This document shows, piece after piece, positions 9,249-17,972 of a stretch of 64,000 nt of DNA. Under the pieces are notes generated by a model. The model was not told where the DNA came from, searched no databases, and worked only from the letters and a program-made list of their open reading frames with translations. The DNA comes from Carboxylicivirga taeanensis (GTDB taxonomy: Bacteria > Bacteroidota > Bacteroidia > Bacteroidales > Marinilabiliaceae): assembly GCF_051851475.1 (NCBI RefSeq), contig NZ_JBPUSJ010000006.1, forward strand, positions 248,001-312,000, given 5' to 3'. The first letter of the stretch is position 1, and each line of letters begins with the position of its first letter. A program made the translations under genes and the position numbers.

Positions 9249-9701
9249 ATGCAGCAACTTAATCTACCTCCGGCCCAGCTACGAACCAGGTCGACTGAAA
9301 ACAGGATACAGGTATTCGATGAGGTACGAAAAAAGTACGTGGTTTTAACGCCTGAAGAGTGGGTGAGGCAGCATTTTATTCATTATCTGGTTAAACATTT
9401 AAATTATTCGCCCGGATTGGTGGCTGTTGAAATACCTGTTAAAGTAAACGGTTTGAGTCAGCGTGCCGATATTGTGCTTTACAACAAAAAGGGCAAGCCG
9501 GTTGTTATCGTGGAGTGCAAAGCCCCTGATGTGCCGGTCACCCGGCGGGTGTTTAACCAGGCAGCCCGATACAATACGCAGCTTAAGGTCGATTATCTGA
9601 TTGTTACCAATGGGTTACAGCATTATTGCGCACGCCTACTCGATGAACAAGGTAATTATGAGCTGCAAAATGCCATCCCCACTGCAGGAGATGTTTATTG
9701 A
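9249..9701 (+). CDS. Stand-alone HsdR_N-domain protein (PD-(D/E)xK nuclease fold)
   Basis: A 150-residue protein formed almost entirely of the N-terminal nuclease-like domain of type I restriction R subunits. The catalytic pattern is intact: D74 in RADIVLYNK and E89-x-K91 in VIVECKAP. There is no helicase domain and no hsdM or hsdS gene nearby, so it is not a restriction system. Bacteroidota often carry such a short protein next to holA, suggesting a housekeeping role in DNA metabolism; that role is unknown. Confidence 0.75.
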   Translation: MQQLNLPPAQLRTRSTENRIQVFDEVRKKYVVLTPEEWVRQHFIHYLVKHLNYSPGLVAVEIPVKVNGLSQRADIVLYNKKGKPVVIVECKAPDVPVTRRVFNQAARYNTQLKVDYLIVTNGLQHYCARLLDEQGNYELQNAIPTAGDVY

Positions 9702-9705
9702 TTAA

Positions 9706-10212
9706 CTACTTCAGCAGCTGATAGAGGGCTTCATCAGTAAAGCCATCTTTTGTTTTTCGCCATTGCTTTTTGATCCCAACCAGGCTGAAACCTGCTTTTT
9801 CAAAGAGTGAAATACTGGCTCTGTTTTCTGTTGAAATATTTGCGTAAATCTGTTTAAGGCCCAGGTTATTAAAACAATAGTCACAAAACATGTTTAAGGC
9901 CTCGGAGGCATAGCCTTTCTGGCGATATTGCTGATGGATGATAATGCCCACACCCGCCCGCTGGTGAAACCCATCAAAATCAAACAGGTCAATCATGCCC
10001 ACAACTGTTTTCGAGGGTTCAAGCTCAATAATAAGACGTAACTGCTTGGTTTGGAAAACATCCAGTTGAGCCTGCTCAATAAACTTTTTTAGTTGATGCC
10101 TAGAAAAAGGGGTGAGCGTATTGCTCACCTCCCATATATCCATATTATTTTCCCACTGATAGAGCAGATCTATATCTTCTGGTTCGAGTGCTCTTAACAC
10201 CAGCTCCTCCAT
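9706..10212 (-). CDS. GNAT-family N-acetyltransferase (RimJ/RimL/SpeG-like)
   Basis: A 168-residue acetyltransferase. The acetyl-CoA binding motif is GVGIIIHQQYRQKGYASEAL, and the C-terminal block NRASISLFEKAGFSLVG is typical of GNATs acting on protein N termini, spermidine or similar amines. The N terminus LRALEPEDIDLLYQWENN is the usual RimJ/RimL opening. Substrate is unknown. It ends 4 bases from the convergent HsdR_N-domain gene and starts 5 bases after the TPR/propeller gene. Confidence 0.8.
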   Translation of the reverse strand: MEELVLRALEPEDIDLLYQWENNMDIWEVSNTLTPFSRHQLKKFIEQAQLDVFQTKQLRLIIELEPSKTVVGMIDLFDFDGFHQRAGVGIIIHQQYRQKGYASEALNMFCDYCFNNLGLKQIYANISTENRASISLFEKAGFSLVGIKKQWRKTKDGFTDEALYQLLK

Positions 10213-10217
10213 TTACA

Positions 10218-12131
10218 TTATTTTTTTATTAGTTGATCATATTGCTTAATGTCGCGGATAAAGCTATCTGACCATAAACCGGTTTTCAGTACTTTTTCCT
10301 TGGCTTTGAGGCTGGCCTTGTAGCCTTTAAAAGTGCCGTATGAATACCGGTAGTTGCCATCTGTACACTTATACTCTTTAATCAGTTCTTGCTCTAAGTC
10401 TTTAAAAACCTTAAAGGAAGCAACCGGTTTTTTAAGCGTGAGGATTTGAACCGTATAGTAGGGAATTCCATCACTGGTGTCATATACATCAGGTTGGGCT
10501 TTAGCTGCAATGTCTGGTTCTTCCTCTGGAGGAATGGCCACCAGCATCACGTCATCTATATCAAATGCCTGACTCGTACTTTTATAAGTCATTTCCCTGG
10601 TTACATCGATGTTTTTCACCTTACTTTCAAAGCCTGCTCCTTTGTACTCGGCGGTGTAGCTTTTATCAGCCTCCAAAATTAGTAAATACTTTCCGGTTCC
10701 GGGGTGCGGTTTATATAAACCTATTGTTTCGTTGGTGTCTTTGGCCTTCACATCGATGACAACATTTTCAATAGGCGCTTCGGCAGTGGCATTCACGCAG
10801 CCTTTTATTACCACCAGTCGGTTAATTTCGGGCTCCTTATATTCAATCAGATAGATGTCTGATCCACCCAAATTATCATCGTAGCGGGCTGAGGCGTAGT
10901 AGGCAATATTTGGCATGGTAGTCGGAACAAAAAAGAAGTCATCGTCTGGCGTATTAATGGGATAGCCCATGTTAATAACTTCACCCCATTCGCCATTTTC
11001 ATCCATTACCGAATAAAAAATATCGAACTGCCCCATTGAATTGTGTCCTTCAGAGCTAAAGTACATGACTTTACCATTGGGGTGGAGGATGGGTGTTCCC
11101 TCATCGTATGGTGTATTAAATGCTTTCATGTTTTCGGCTTTGCCCCATTCGCCATTGGGTAAGCGGCGCACCCTGTAAATATCGAAGCCACCCAATCCAC
11201 CCGGGCGGTTACTGCTTACATAAATGGTTTGTTTATCAGCCGAAGTGGTGGCGTGAGTTTCTTCGTACTTCGAATTGATTGGGCTATCCATTTTTACTGG
11301 CTCGCTCCAGTTATCGCCATCGTAGAAGCAGGTGTAGAGGTTAGCTCCATCCACATCATTGCGAAACACGATTAGTTCAGTACCTTCCGGGGAGAGGCTT
11401 ACACCGGCTTCGTGGCCTGACCGTCTGAAAAGCTCTTTTAAAGATTTTGCTTTTTTCCAGTTATTTTCTTCTTTATCAGAGGTGTAAATCCGCTCGGCAT
11501 ACTGTCCGTCATAAAGGAGTTCGCTATAGCTGGAGGCCCGGCGGGATGTGAAAAGCAGCAGGTTTTGATCGGCCGTAATTAAGGGACTGTGATCATCGTA
11601 CTTAGAGTTAACGGTCGGCCCGAGGTTTTTCACCTTTAATTCTACCGGAGTTTTCATCAGCTCAATGGCATTTTGGCATATCTCTATTTCCCGTTGAGCT
11701 TCCTGCTTCAATTGTTCATCTTCAATGGGCAAAAGCTCAATGAGTTGTTGATAAGTTTCAATGGCTTTTTCGTGCTGAAGCAGGTACTGATGTGATTTGC
11801 CGATCGAAAGCTGAAGATCCACTCCTAAATCTCCTATTTTTTCATCTTCTTTAAGCAGGTGATAGGCTTTCTGAAAATAGATAATGGCCGTATCAGGGCC
11901 GTCGGAAGTGTTGAGGTAGCAGTTACCAAGATTGTATAGCGTTGGGATGTTGTCAGGTTCATCCTCCAATAGTTCGGAGAAGAGTTTAATGGCTCTGCTA
12001 AAATCTTCGTCGTCGGCAAATTTTATGGCCTCGTTAAATTTTTTATTGTTGTTTTTTTCATCTGATTGCGCCAGGTTTAGCTGAGCTATAAGCAGAAGAA
12101 TTGTTACAAGGAGTGCATTTAATCGTATCAT
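10218..12131 (-). CDS. Exported TPR / PD40 beta-propeller / carboxypeptidase-regulatory / SPOR-like protein
   Basis: 637 residues. A signal peptide (1-22) precedes two or three TPR repeats (30-160). Five PD40/WD40-like blades follow, with recurring phrases such as SKYDDHSPL, SSNRPGGLGGFDIY and NTPDDDFFFVP. Next is a carboxypeptidase-regulatory-like beta domain (about 440-520), and the C terminus (about 555-637, YYTVQILTLKKP) resembles a SPOR peptidoglycan-binding fold. The order recalls T9SS component PorE, but the OmpA domain that ends PorE is missing. A periplasmic or outer-membrane role in the cell envelope is inferred. The next gene upstream encodes a paralogue. Confidence 0.7.
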   Translation of the reverse strand: MIRLNALLVTILLLIAQLNLAQSDEKNNNKKFNEAIKFADDEDFSRAIKLFSELLEDEPDNIPTLYNLGNCYLNTSDGPDTAIIYFQKAYHLLKEDEKIGDLGVDLQLSIGKSHQYLLQHEKAIETYQQLIELLPIEDEQLKQEAQREIEICQNAIELMKTPVELKVKNLGPTVNSKYDDHSPLITADQNLLLFTSRRASSYSELLYDGQYAERIYTSDKEENNWKKAKSLKELFRRSGHEAGVSLSPEGTELIVFRNDVDGANLYTCFYDGDNWSEPVKMDSPINSKYEETHATTSADKQTIYVSSNRPGGLGGFDIYRVRRLPNGEWGKAENMKAFNTPYDEGTPILHPNGKVMYFSSEGHNSMGQFDIFYSVMDENGEWGEVINMGYPINTPDDDFFFVPTTMPNIAYYASARYDDNLGGSDIYLIEYKEPEINRLVVIKGCVNATAEAPIENVVIDVKAKDTNETIGLYKPHPGTGKYLLILEADKSYTAEYKGAGFESKVKNIDVTREMTYKSTSQAFDIDDVMLVAIPPEEEPDIAAKAQPDVYDTSDGIPYYTVQILTLKKPVASFKVFKDLEQELIKEYKCTDGNYRYSYGTFKGYKASLKAKEKVLKTGLWSDSFIRDIKQYDQLIKK

Positions 12132-12261
12132 GCTATAGGTACTTAACGTTTGGTTTTCAATTGACTGTGCAAAATAGGTAAAAATGTGTGTTTATACAGG
12201 TCTGGTTTCTATTATTTTATGAATTGGCATCCAAAATTGACTGAATTAAGCTCTGTTACTG

Positions 12262-13851
12262 TTAATATTTCTTTTTGACAAGCATGGGATGCAGAAAAAT
12301 GGCTTTTGTGCGGGATGTATAGTTAGCTTGGTAAGGAATCTCGATGTCTTTGGTGAGACGAATGGCGTCTGGTGTGTCAATGGTCATCTGGTAGCTAACA
12401 CCGGTTGGCAAAATTAGGGTGTACTTGCCGGTGTCTGACTGTGGTCGGTAGGTGCCCATGAGCTGCCCATTTTCTTTTTTGTTAATGGTGATAACTGCAG
12501 AGGATGCCGGCTTGCCCTCTTCGGTAAATAAATAGCCGGCCACAACGGCCAATGAACGCTCATCATCTTCCGGAAATTCAATGATATAGAGATCGGTTCG
12601 CCCAAAACCCTCGTTTCTCTCAGAGGCAAAGTAAACCCGCTGACCATCTGTGGTTGGGAAGTAAAATAGATCATCGCCGGGAGTATTTATCGGGTAACCA
12701 ATATTAATGGCTTGGCCCCAGTTTCCATTACTATCTTTTTCGCACTTAAAAATGTCGTAGCCTCCCATTGAGGTATGGCCCTCCGATGCAAAATAGAGTA
12801 GCTGACCATCGTAAGACAAAAATGGACTTTCTTCGTTGAGGGGTGTATTAATGGCATCGCTCAACCGCTTTGCTGGTCCCCAACTGCCATCAGGTAACTT
12901 TTGACATAGGTAAATATCCATCCCGCCGTAACCACCGGGCCGATTGCTGGTGAAAACAATGGAGTTGCCATCGAGCGAAAGACTGGCATGAGATTCTTCG
13001 TAACTGGAGTTAATAGGTTTGGTTAGTTTTTGGGGCGATGACCATTGGTCTTTATTCAATTCGCTGAGAAAGAGGTCACCATTACCTTCGTTGCGGTAAA
13101 TAATTAAGGACTGACCATCGGCACTTAAACTGCAAGTAGCATCGTACTGATTGGTATTTAATTGACTGGTGCCTGGTGTGAAATCCCATTGGGAATCAGC
13201 CCATTGTCTGGCGTAGATGTTTTCTGGGGAAAAGGCGGTATCAGTGCCTTTCTGGTCACCTCTTTTTCGGTTAGAAGTAAACAACAGCAGGCTTTCGTCG
13301 CCTGATACTACCGGGCTGTGTTCATCGTAGCGGGAGTTGATGCTCTTCCCTAAATTAGTAATGCGAAAATGAACCGGATGTTTGCTTAGTTCAATGGCAT
13401 TTTTGCAGTAGCTAATTTGTTGCCTGAGTTGTTCATGAATATCTGTTCTATTGGGTGGTACGGCCTTTTGTAATTGCTCAAAACGCTGCAAGGCCTTATT
13501 GAACTGCGATGATAGGTGGTAAGCTTGTCCTAAATGGTAGTTAGCACGTATGGCATGGTCGTTTTTTGATGAATAAAGTCCCAATTGCTTACTGGCATTG
13601 AGCAGTGGCGGTATAGCATCTTGAATGCGCCCGTCTGTATTTAACAGGCAAATGCCTTCGATGAGCTGTAAATAAGCATGGTTGGGATAGTTGATTTGTA
13701 GTTGCTGAATCTCTCTGATGGCTTGTGGGTAATTTTCTGCCATTATGAGGTTTTCAATAGGAATAAGATCCTTTTTTCGGGGCTTTTGGGCAGTGCTTTC
13801 GGTTGCGCTAAAGCAAAAGAAAGTTAAGGTAATGATGAGGTACCTGGTCAT
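12262..13851 (-). CDS. Exported TPR / PD40 beta-propeller paralogue, without SPOR domain
   Basis: 529 residues with the architecture of its downstream neighbour: signal peptide (1-21, ending STAQ), TPR region (30-150), PD40 blades (SRYDEHSPVVSGDESLLLF, TSNRPGGYGGMDIY, NTPGDDLFYFPTTDG) and a terminal carboxypeptidase-regulatory-like beta domain. It stops before the SPOR-like segment. Sequence similarity and adjacency point to a tandem duplication followed by divergence. 130 bases separate the genes, so they may share a transcript or have separate promoters. Function unknown; an envelope scaffold is my guess. Confidence 0.65.
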   Translation of the reverse strand: MTRYLIITLTFFCFSATESTAQKPRKKDLIPIENLIMAENYPQAIREIQQLQINYPNHAYLQLIEGICLLNTDGRIQDAIPPLLNASKQLGLYSSKNDHAIRANYHLGQAYHLSSQFNKALQRFEQLQKAVPPNRTDIHEQLRQQISYCKNAIELSKHPVHFRITNLGKSINSRYDEHSPVVSGDESLLLFTSNRKRGDQKGTDTAFSPENIYARQWADSQWDFTPGTSQLNTNQYDATCSLSADGQSLIIYRNEGNGDLFLSELNKDQWSSPQKLTKPINSSYEESHASLSLDGNSIVFTSNRPGGYGGMDIYLCQKLPDGSWGPAKRLSDAINTPLNEESPFLSYDGQLLYFASEGHTSMGGYDIFKCEKDSNGNWGQAINIGYPINTPGDDLFYFPTTDGQRVYFASERNEGFGRTDLYIIEFPEDDERSLAVVAGYLFTEEGKPASSAVITINKKENGQLMGTYRPQSDTGKYTLILPTGVSYQMTIDTPDAIRLTKDIEIPYQANYTSRTKAIFLHPMLVKKKY

Positions 13852-13959
13852 GATGAGGTTATTTGTCTTTGGCTAAAATAATCTCACTAAAATTGCAAAA
13901 ATCATTATTGATAGACAAGTGAAAGCTGCAAATACTAATTTATTTCGTTGAGCTGTAGT

Positions 13960-15132
13960 TTATTTGAGGTGAATGACTTGGCCCTTTTGCCTAGCCTGCG
14001 CACAAATGATAAGACTTTTGTTGTCCTGTGTAATAAACGCATATTTACCCGGATGACTGGAAATTATTTCAATTGCCTGCTTGTAGCTGATGTACTTAAA
14101 ATCAAATATCAGAAGCTGTGTGGCAGAGGGGATAAAATTGTCAGCCGCACGTCGTTCAACCTTACAGCCAAGCGCTGGCTCTATTGCGCTGTGCAGTGAC
14201 TTATTTTCGGATAACAAGCAGGCCGATGAAAAAGAGGCTTTAATTTGAGACGAAGATTGAAATAACCTTATTTTGCTGCTTAAAATGCGCAGGTGTATAA
14301 TCACTTTAATGCACAGCCATACAAGTGCATTTGTAATAAATGGTTTTTGTTTGAAGATGTGTTGTTGATAAAACAGCCACATCGCATGGTAAAAATGCCA
14401 GATTATGACTGGATTAACATTAGTGCTTTGGCCTTTAAAGTGGATGATAGAAGTGAGGGGGAAGTAAACATTAGTTCCATGCTTGGTTTTTAAACTGCAG
14501 GATAGATCAATGTCTTCGCCATACATAAAATAGGACTCGTTCAAAAGCGTTAGTTGGCCTTCATTATCTCGTGGAATAAGCAGAAAAGCTCCGGAAAGCA
14601 CATCAATCAGATGAATATCGTCTTGGCTTAAATATCCACAATAGTACTTGGCAAACAGTTTAGATTTGGGGAAAAGTTGATGCGCGCCAATCAGTTTAAA
14701 AAAGGAGGTTTTTAAATCAGGAAATCCGCGTTTGGATTCTTTCAGGTAATGCCCGGTGCCGTCGATCATTTTAACGCCCAAGCCTCCTGTTTGGGGGTGT
14801 TGGCTGTAATATTCAAGCACTTTAATAAAAGTATCCTCAGCAACAATGGTGTCGGGATTTAACAACAGAGCGTATTGTCCGTTGGCGCATTTAAGGCCAA
14901 GGTTATTGGCTTTGGCAAAACCCAGGTTTGCTTGGTTGGGCAGAAGCCTGACGAACTTGTAATTAGTTTGTACCGTTGAGCGAAGGTGCTCATTGTTTGA
15001 GTTATCGATGAGAATAACTTCTGCACGCACTTTTTTAATGGCTTGTTCAACGGCATCCAGCGTTAGCTTGAGAAAATCAATCGCATGAAAACTAACTATA
15101 ATAATGGATAATTCTATCTGGGGCTTACACAT
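13960..15132 (-). CDS. Family 2 glycosyltransferase (rhamnosyltransferase-like) with a C-terminal extra domain
   Basis: 390 residues. The GT2 domain opens with LSIIIVSFHAIDFLKLTLDAV, followed by LIDNSNNEH, the metal-binding-type NPDT of LLLNPDTIVAE, and FMYGEDIDLSCSL, which holds the acceptor-side acidic motif. These are features of rhamnosyl/galactofuranosyl-type transferases building surface polysaccharide. After residue 300 the protein continues with about 90 residues (LLIFDFKYISYKQAIEI) resembling a tail seen on other Bacteroidota GT2 enzymes. No transmembrane helix is obvious. Donor and acceptor unknown. Confidence 0.8.
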   Translation of the reverse strand: MCKPQIELSIIIVSFHAIDFLKLTLDAVEQAIKKVRAEVILIDNSNNEHLRSTVQTNYKFVRLLPNQANLGFAKANNLGLKCANGQYALLLNPDTIVAEDTFIKVLEYYSQHPQTGGLGVKMIDGTGHYLKESKRGFPDLKTSFFKLIGAHQLFPKSKLFAKYYCGYLSQDDIHLIDVLSGAFLLIPRDNEGQLTLLNESYFMYGEDIDLSCSLKTKHGTNVYFPLTSIIHFKGQSTNVNPVIIWHFYHAMWLFYQQHIFKQKPFITNALVWLCIKVIIHLRILSSKIRLFQSSSQIKASFSSACLLSENKSLHSAIEPALGCKVERRAADNFIPSATQLLIFDFKYISYKQAIEIISSHPGKYAFITQDNKSLIICAQARQKGQVIHLK

Positions 15133-15177
15133 AACTTTAAACGGTCACTATTTAAGAACGTGCCTTTGATAGAATTG

Positions 15178-15612
15178 TTATTTGCCGCAGAAGATTGCCT
15201 GTAAAAAACCGCAAAAGGTTTTTCGCTGGGCTTTCAGATACCTTTTCTGATAGTTCTGAGTTTCCTCGTCAGTCGCATCTTTGTTAATCCATTGCCATAT
15301 TTCTCCCCATCCCATAAAACCACCCACGTTGCGGTCGTCAATAAATAAATCGGCATTGACTTTTCGGCTGATGTGCTCATCAATCTCTTCTTCGGGGTGG
15401 GTGCGGTTGACAGCATAGAATTCAATACCATTTTTTCGGCAATACTCAACAGCATCCTCCAACTCTTTGCCTGTTCTAATGGTCCATAATATTAGCAGAT
15501 GGCCTTTGCTTTGAAGTGCTTTTAGTGTTTCAAAGGCAAAAATTTTTTCTTTACCAATGGCAGGGTATTTATGTTCAACAATGGTTCCGTCAAAATCAAC
15601 AGCTATTAGCAT
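15178..15612 (-). CDS. Small HAD-fold hydrolase (BT0820-like)
   Basis: A 144-residue HAD protein. The N-terminal motif VDFDGTIVEH gives the nucleophile and acid aspartates, LWTIRTG supplies motif II, and FIDDRNVGG resembles the late metal-binding motif. No sizeable cap is present, so it probably acts on a large or exposed phosphate ester. Short proteins of this type are common in Bacteroidota and of unknown substrate. It ends with a basic tail (QKRYLKAQRK). Confidence 0.75.
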   Translation of the reverse strand: MLIAVDFDGTIVEHKYPAIGKEKIFAFETLKALQSKGHLLILWTIRTGKELEDAVEYCRKNGIEFYAVNRTHPEEEIDEHISRKVNADLFIDDRNVGGFMGWGEIWQWINKDATDEETQNYQKRYLKAQRKTFCGFLQAIFCGK

Positions 15613-15624
15613 AAGTTAAGGTCA

Positions 15625-16077
15625 TTAAGATTCGCTTGGGTCAATATTTAGTTCTTCAAAAATGTTATTTTTTTTCGGATAATTAAGTATCAGAAACAGG
15701 TAGACTAATCCAAAAGTCATAAGCTGATTTAAGTTGCCAGTGATTAAATAACTGAGCAGGCTAAGAAGAGAAATCCCTTCAAGTGTCATAATTTTAATGA
15801 AATACGACATGCGGTACTGTTGCATCTTTTTATCAGCACTTAGCTCGGGATCGATGTGTTTAACCTTTCGGTTGTGAAACATGTAACTCGCTGGTATGCC
15901 GGCAAGAGCCAATACAATTATTAGCGATTTTAAGTTGTTCTCGGCCATGGTATCCAGGGTATAAACACGGCCATTGGTGCTGATAAATACAAACGTCAAT
16001 GCGGCAAAAAATGCCAGCAATATGGCGACAATGAAGTAGATGAGTCTAATTTGTTTAAGTGTTTTCTGAGTGCTCAT
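15625..16077 (-). CDS. Conserved hypothetical four-helix membrane protein
   Basis: 150 residues with four hydrophobic helices: IYFIVAILLAFFAALTFVF, SLIIVLALAGIPASYMF, a helix around GISLLSLLSYLI, and a helix around LMTFGLVYLFLIL. No catalytic motif recognised. It lies 2 bases after recR and 12 before the HAD gene, so recR, this gene and the HAD hydrolase form a leftward operon. Function unknown. Confidence 0.6.
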   Translation of the reverse strand: MSTQKTLKQIRLIYFIVAILLAFFAALTFVFISTNGRVYTLDTMAENNLKSLIIVLALAGIPASYMFHNRKVKHIDPELSADKKMQQYRMSYFIKIMTLEGISLLSLLSYLITGNLNQLMTFGLVYLFLILNYPKKNNIFEELNIDPSES

Positions 16078-16079
16078 TT

Positions 16080-16700
16080 TTACAGTGTTTTTTCAAATGG
16101 TAAACGGTTAATCAGAGAGCGTCCGAGGGTAACTTCATCGGTGTACTCCAGCTCATCGCCAATAGAAACTCCGCGGGCAATGGTTGTTGTGGAGATGGCA
16201 TATTTTTCAAACTTTTTATAAAGATAAAAGTTGGTTGTATCGCCCTCCATAGTGGTGCTTAGCGCAAAAATAACTTCTTTAACGCTGCCTGCCTTAATTT
16301 TTTCCTCCAGTGGACCAATTGTCAGGTCATCGGGGCCAATGCCATCCATGGGAGAAATAACGCCTCCTAAAACATGATAAATACCCGAGAACTGTTGGGT
16401 GCTCTCAATGGCCATTACATCGCGTATGCTTTCAACCACACAAATGGTACTGTGGTCGCGGTTAGGGTCGGCACATATGTTGCAGGTGATGCTGTCAGAA
16501 ATATTATGGCAACTGGAGCAATACATTATTTCTTGCCTCATATGGTGCAAGGTGTCTGCAAATTTAAATACATGCTCTTTTTCTTGTTTGAGCAGGTGCA
16601 ACACAAGCCTTAACGCTGTTTTTCGGCCTATGCCGGGTAGTTTGGCAAATTCATTTACAGCGTTCTCTAAAAGTTTGGAAGGATATGATGATGGTGACAT
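16080..16700 (-). CDS. recR: Recombination mediator RecR
   Basis: 206 residues, the family's normal length. The helix-hairpin-helix LPGIGRKTALRLVLHLL is followed by a C4 zinc finger (CSSCHN ... CNIC) and the Toprim segment ICVVESIRDVMAIE; the C-terminal TTIARGVSIGDELEYTD is the RecR signature. With RecO it loads RecA on gapped single-stranded DNA. First gene of a three-gene leftward operon. Confidence 0.95.
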   Translation of the reverse strand: MSPSSYPSKLLENAVNEFAKLPGIGRKTALRLVLHLLKQEKEHVFKFADTLHHMRQEIMYCSSCHNISDSITCNICADPNRDHSTICVVESIRDVMAIESTQQFSGIYHVLGGVISPMDGIGPDDLTIGPLEEKIKAGSVKEVIFALSTTMEGDTTNFYLYKKFEKYAISTTTIARGVSIGDELEYTDEVTLGRSLINRLPFEKTL

Positions 16701-16766
16701 TACATTTTTATCTATTGGGCTTTAAAGATAGTAAAGAATGTATATTGCTTGTGATTTTTGCCGGGT

Positions 16767-17390
16767 TTATATTATGCCGCTATCGATGAGTAATATTATG
16801 TGTTCAATCATTTTGTCTTCACTATCAGCATGATATTCTGCTTTTAAGTTGGAACCAAATAAGCGTGCTATTCCTTGCCAAAAAAAAGCTGAAAAACCTC
16901 CTTTGTAGTATTTTATTAGTTCATAAGTGGTGTTTCCGGTTTCGCGGTTAATAAGTTTAATCAGCAGCCTGCCCTGTGAGAAGGTGAGTTTTTTTAAAGG
17001 CTCTTCAAATTCCTCGAATAGCTCTTTCTCCGCTTCTTTGAGGTAGGCTTTTTTTTGTTTCTCGGTGGTGAGGGTGGCCAAATGGGCATTGATTGCATTC
17101 ACTTTCTCACCGGCGCTTCGTGCATAGGGCAGGGCTTTTTTAATGTTTCTGACCAGTTTTCCATAGCGGCGTTTGGCGCGTTTGTTTTTAAATTTATAAG
17201 GTGGAATAACAGCAACCTCTTTTAGGTTGACATGGGGCATGGTATCTTGTTCAACAATGCGGTGCTGAAGGACAATATTGATGGAGTCTGCTAATTCCTG
17301 TCCCTTTATGTCAATACTAAAAGTCAGAAAAAGCAGCAAACTAATAATAATGCCTTTATAGCATGCCTGTTTTGTATCCGGTTGTTGCAT
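16767..17390 (-). CDS. Exported DUF4294-like protein
   Basis: About 207 residues from the chosen start (MQQPDTKQACYKGIIISLLL). A signal peptide ends near IDIKGQ. A basic segment (PYKFKNKRAKRRYGKLVRNIKKALPYA) leads into a conserved helical block ending LIKLINRETGNTTYELIKYYKGGFSAFFWQ. This is the pattern of DUF4294, a Bacteroidota family of unknown function. A longer reading frame opens at 17450, but a good promoter at 17395-17427 lies inside that extension, which supports the ATG at 17388-17390. The resulting message would be almost leaderless. Confidence 0.7.
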   Translation of the reverse strand: MQQPDTKQACYKGIIISLLLFLTFSIDIKGQELADSINIVLQHRIVEQDTMPHVNLKEVAVIPPYKFKNKRAKRRYGKLVRNIKKALPYARSAGEKVNAINAHLATLTTEKQKKAYLKEAEKELFEEFEEPLKKLTFSQGRLLIKLINRETGNTTYELIKYYKGGFSAFFWQGIARLFGSNLKAEYHADSEDKMIEHIILLIDSGII

Positions 17391-17394
17391 GTAA

Positions 17395-17427
17395 CAAAAA
17401 TAGAAACGCTCAGGTGTTTTGTGCAAA
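17395..17427 (-). promoter_or_regulatory. Bacteroidota-type promoter for the DUF4294-like gene
   Basis: On the minus strand TTTG (17424-17427) and TATTTTTG (17395-17402) stand 21 bases apart, matching the -33/-7 consensus. The -7 box ends 5 bases before the ATG, so transcription should begin at or within a base or two of the start codon. Confidence 0.6.
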
Positions 17428-17510
17428 TATTTTTGGCTTTTAGGTGTCAAGCGTCAGTTGAAGTGAATGAATTGTTTTTGTTACTCTTGTCAGATTTAAC
17501 CGATTTATGT

Positions 17511-17540
17511 TTGTAGCAATTAATGTTTATACTACTTTTG
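17511..17540 (+). promoter_or_regulatory. Bacteroidota-type promoter of the nhaD locus
   Basis: TTG at 17511-17513, a 19-base spacer, and TACTTTTG at 17533-17540 match the TTTG / TAnnTTTG consensus. Transcription would start near 17546, about 12 bases before the leader ORF and 425 bases before nhaD. Confidence 0.65.
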
Positions 17541-17558
17541 CGGCCTTAATTTATTTGC

Positions 17559-17897
17559 ATGCTCCAAATCTGGTACATATCTTTTATGTTGGTTCTGATG
17601 ACCTTTAACGCCTTAAAGGTGGCAGGGGCGCATGAACTGTCTGCAGAAAAGGATACCCAGACCGCACAATGCTATTATGAGCAACATGCAAATATCCTCG
17701 ATTTATTTTACGGAGACACCTTCGTTGAGGAGGTAGGTGATGGCGCAGGTGAGTCAATGCATCACGTTGTATCATGTCATAACGCGGTGCTTCATAGTTT
17801 CCCTGTTAATGACTTGGTTTATCACTTCTTTAGCCGTTTCAGCTCCTTTATTCTGTTTGAGGCTGACACTTCTCCTCCTGCCGTGGCAATTGCCTGA
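17559..17897 (+). CDS. Putative exported Cys/His-containing leader protein upstream of nhaD
   Basis: 112 residues, unrecognised. It has a hydrophobic N terminus (LQIWYISFMLVLMTFNALKV) resembling a signal peptide, then a hydrophilic body with scattered Cys and His (CYYEQH, SMHHVVSCH), and ends with a PP pair. Small exported proteins with Cys/His and a terminal PP are often encoded just before metal-efflux genes in Bacteroidota, so a regulatory or sensing role for nhaD is possible; that is analogy only. Its start lies just after a good promoter, supporting translation. The alternative is a long non-coding leader. The frame at 17737-17922 overlaps it and looks less likely. Confidence 0.45.
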   Translation: MLQIWYISFMLVLMTFNALKVAGAHELSAEKDTQTAQCYYEQHANILDLFYGDTFVEEVGDGAGESMHHVVSCHNAVLHSFPVNDLVYHFFSRFSSFILFEADTSPPAVAIA

Positions 17898-17972
17898 TTC
17901 AGGTTCACGCTACTTTCGTTAAGTATCTAATTCAATTATAACTAAAGGTTAAACCTCTTAGAAAGGAATCGT

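Noticed and set aside
9249..9701. A type I restriction system
   Set aside because: Only the HsdR N-terminal domain is present. There is no helicase part and no hsdM or hsdS nearby, so calling a defence system would be wrong.
17737..17922. Alternative 61-codon ORF overlapping the nhaD leader ORF
   Set aside because: It starts inside the better-supported 112-codon frame, is simply hydrophobic throughout, and has no upstream signals of its own.
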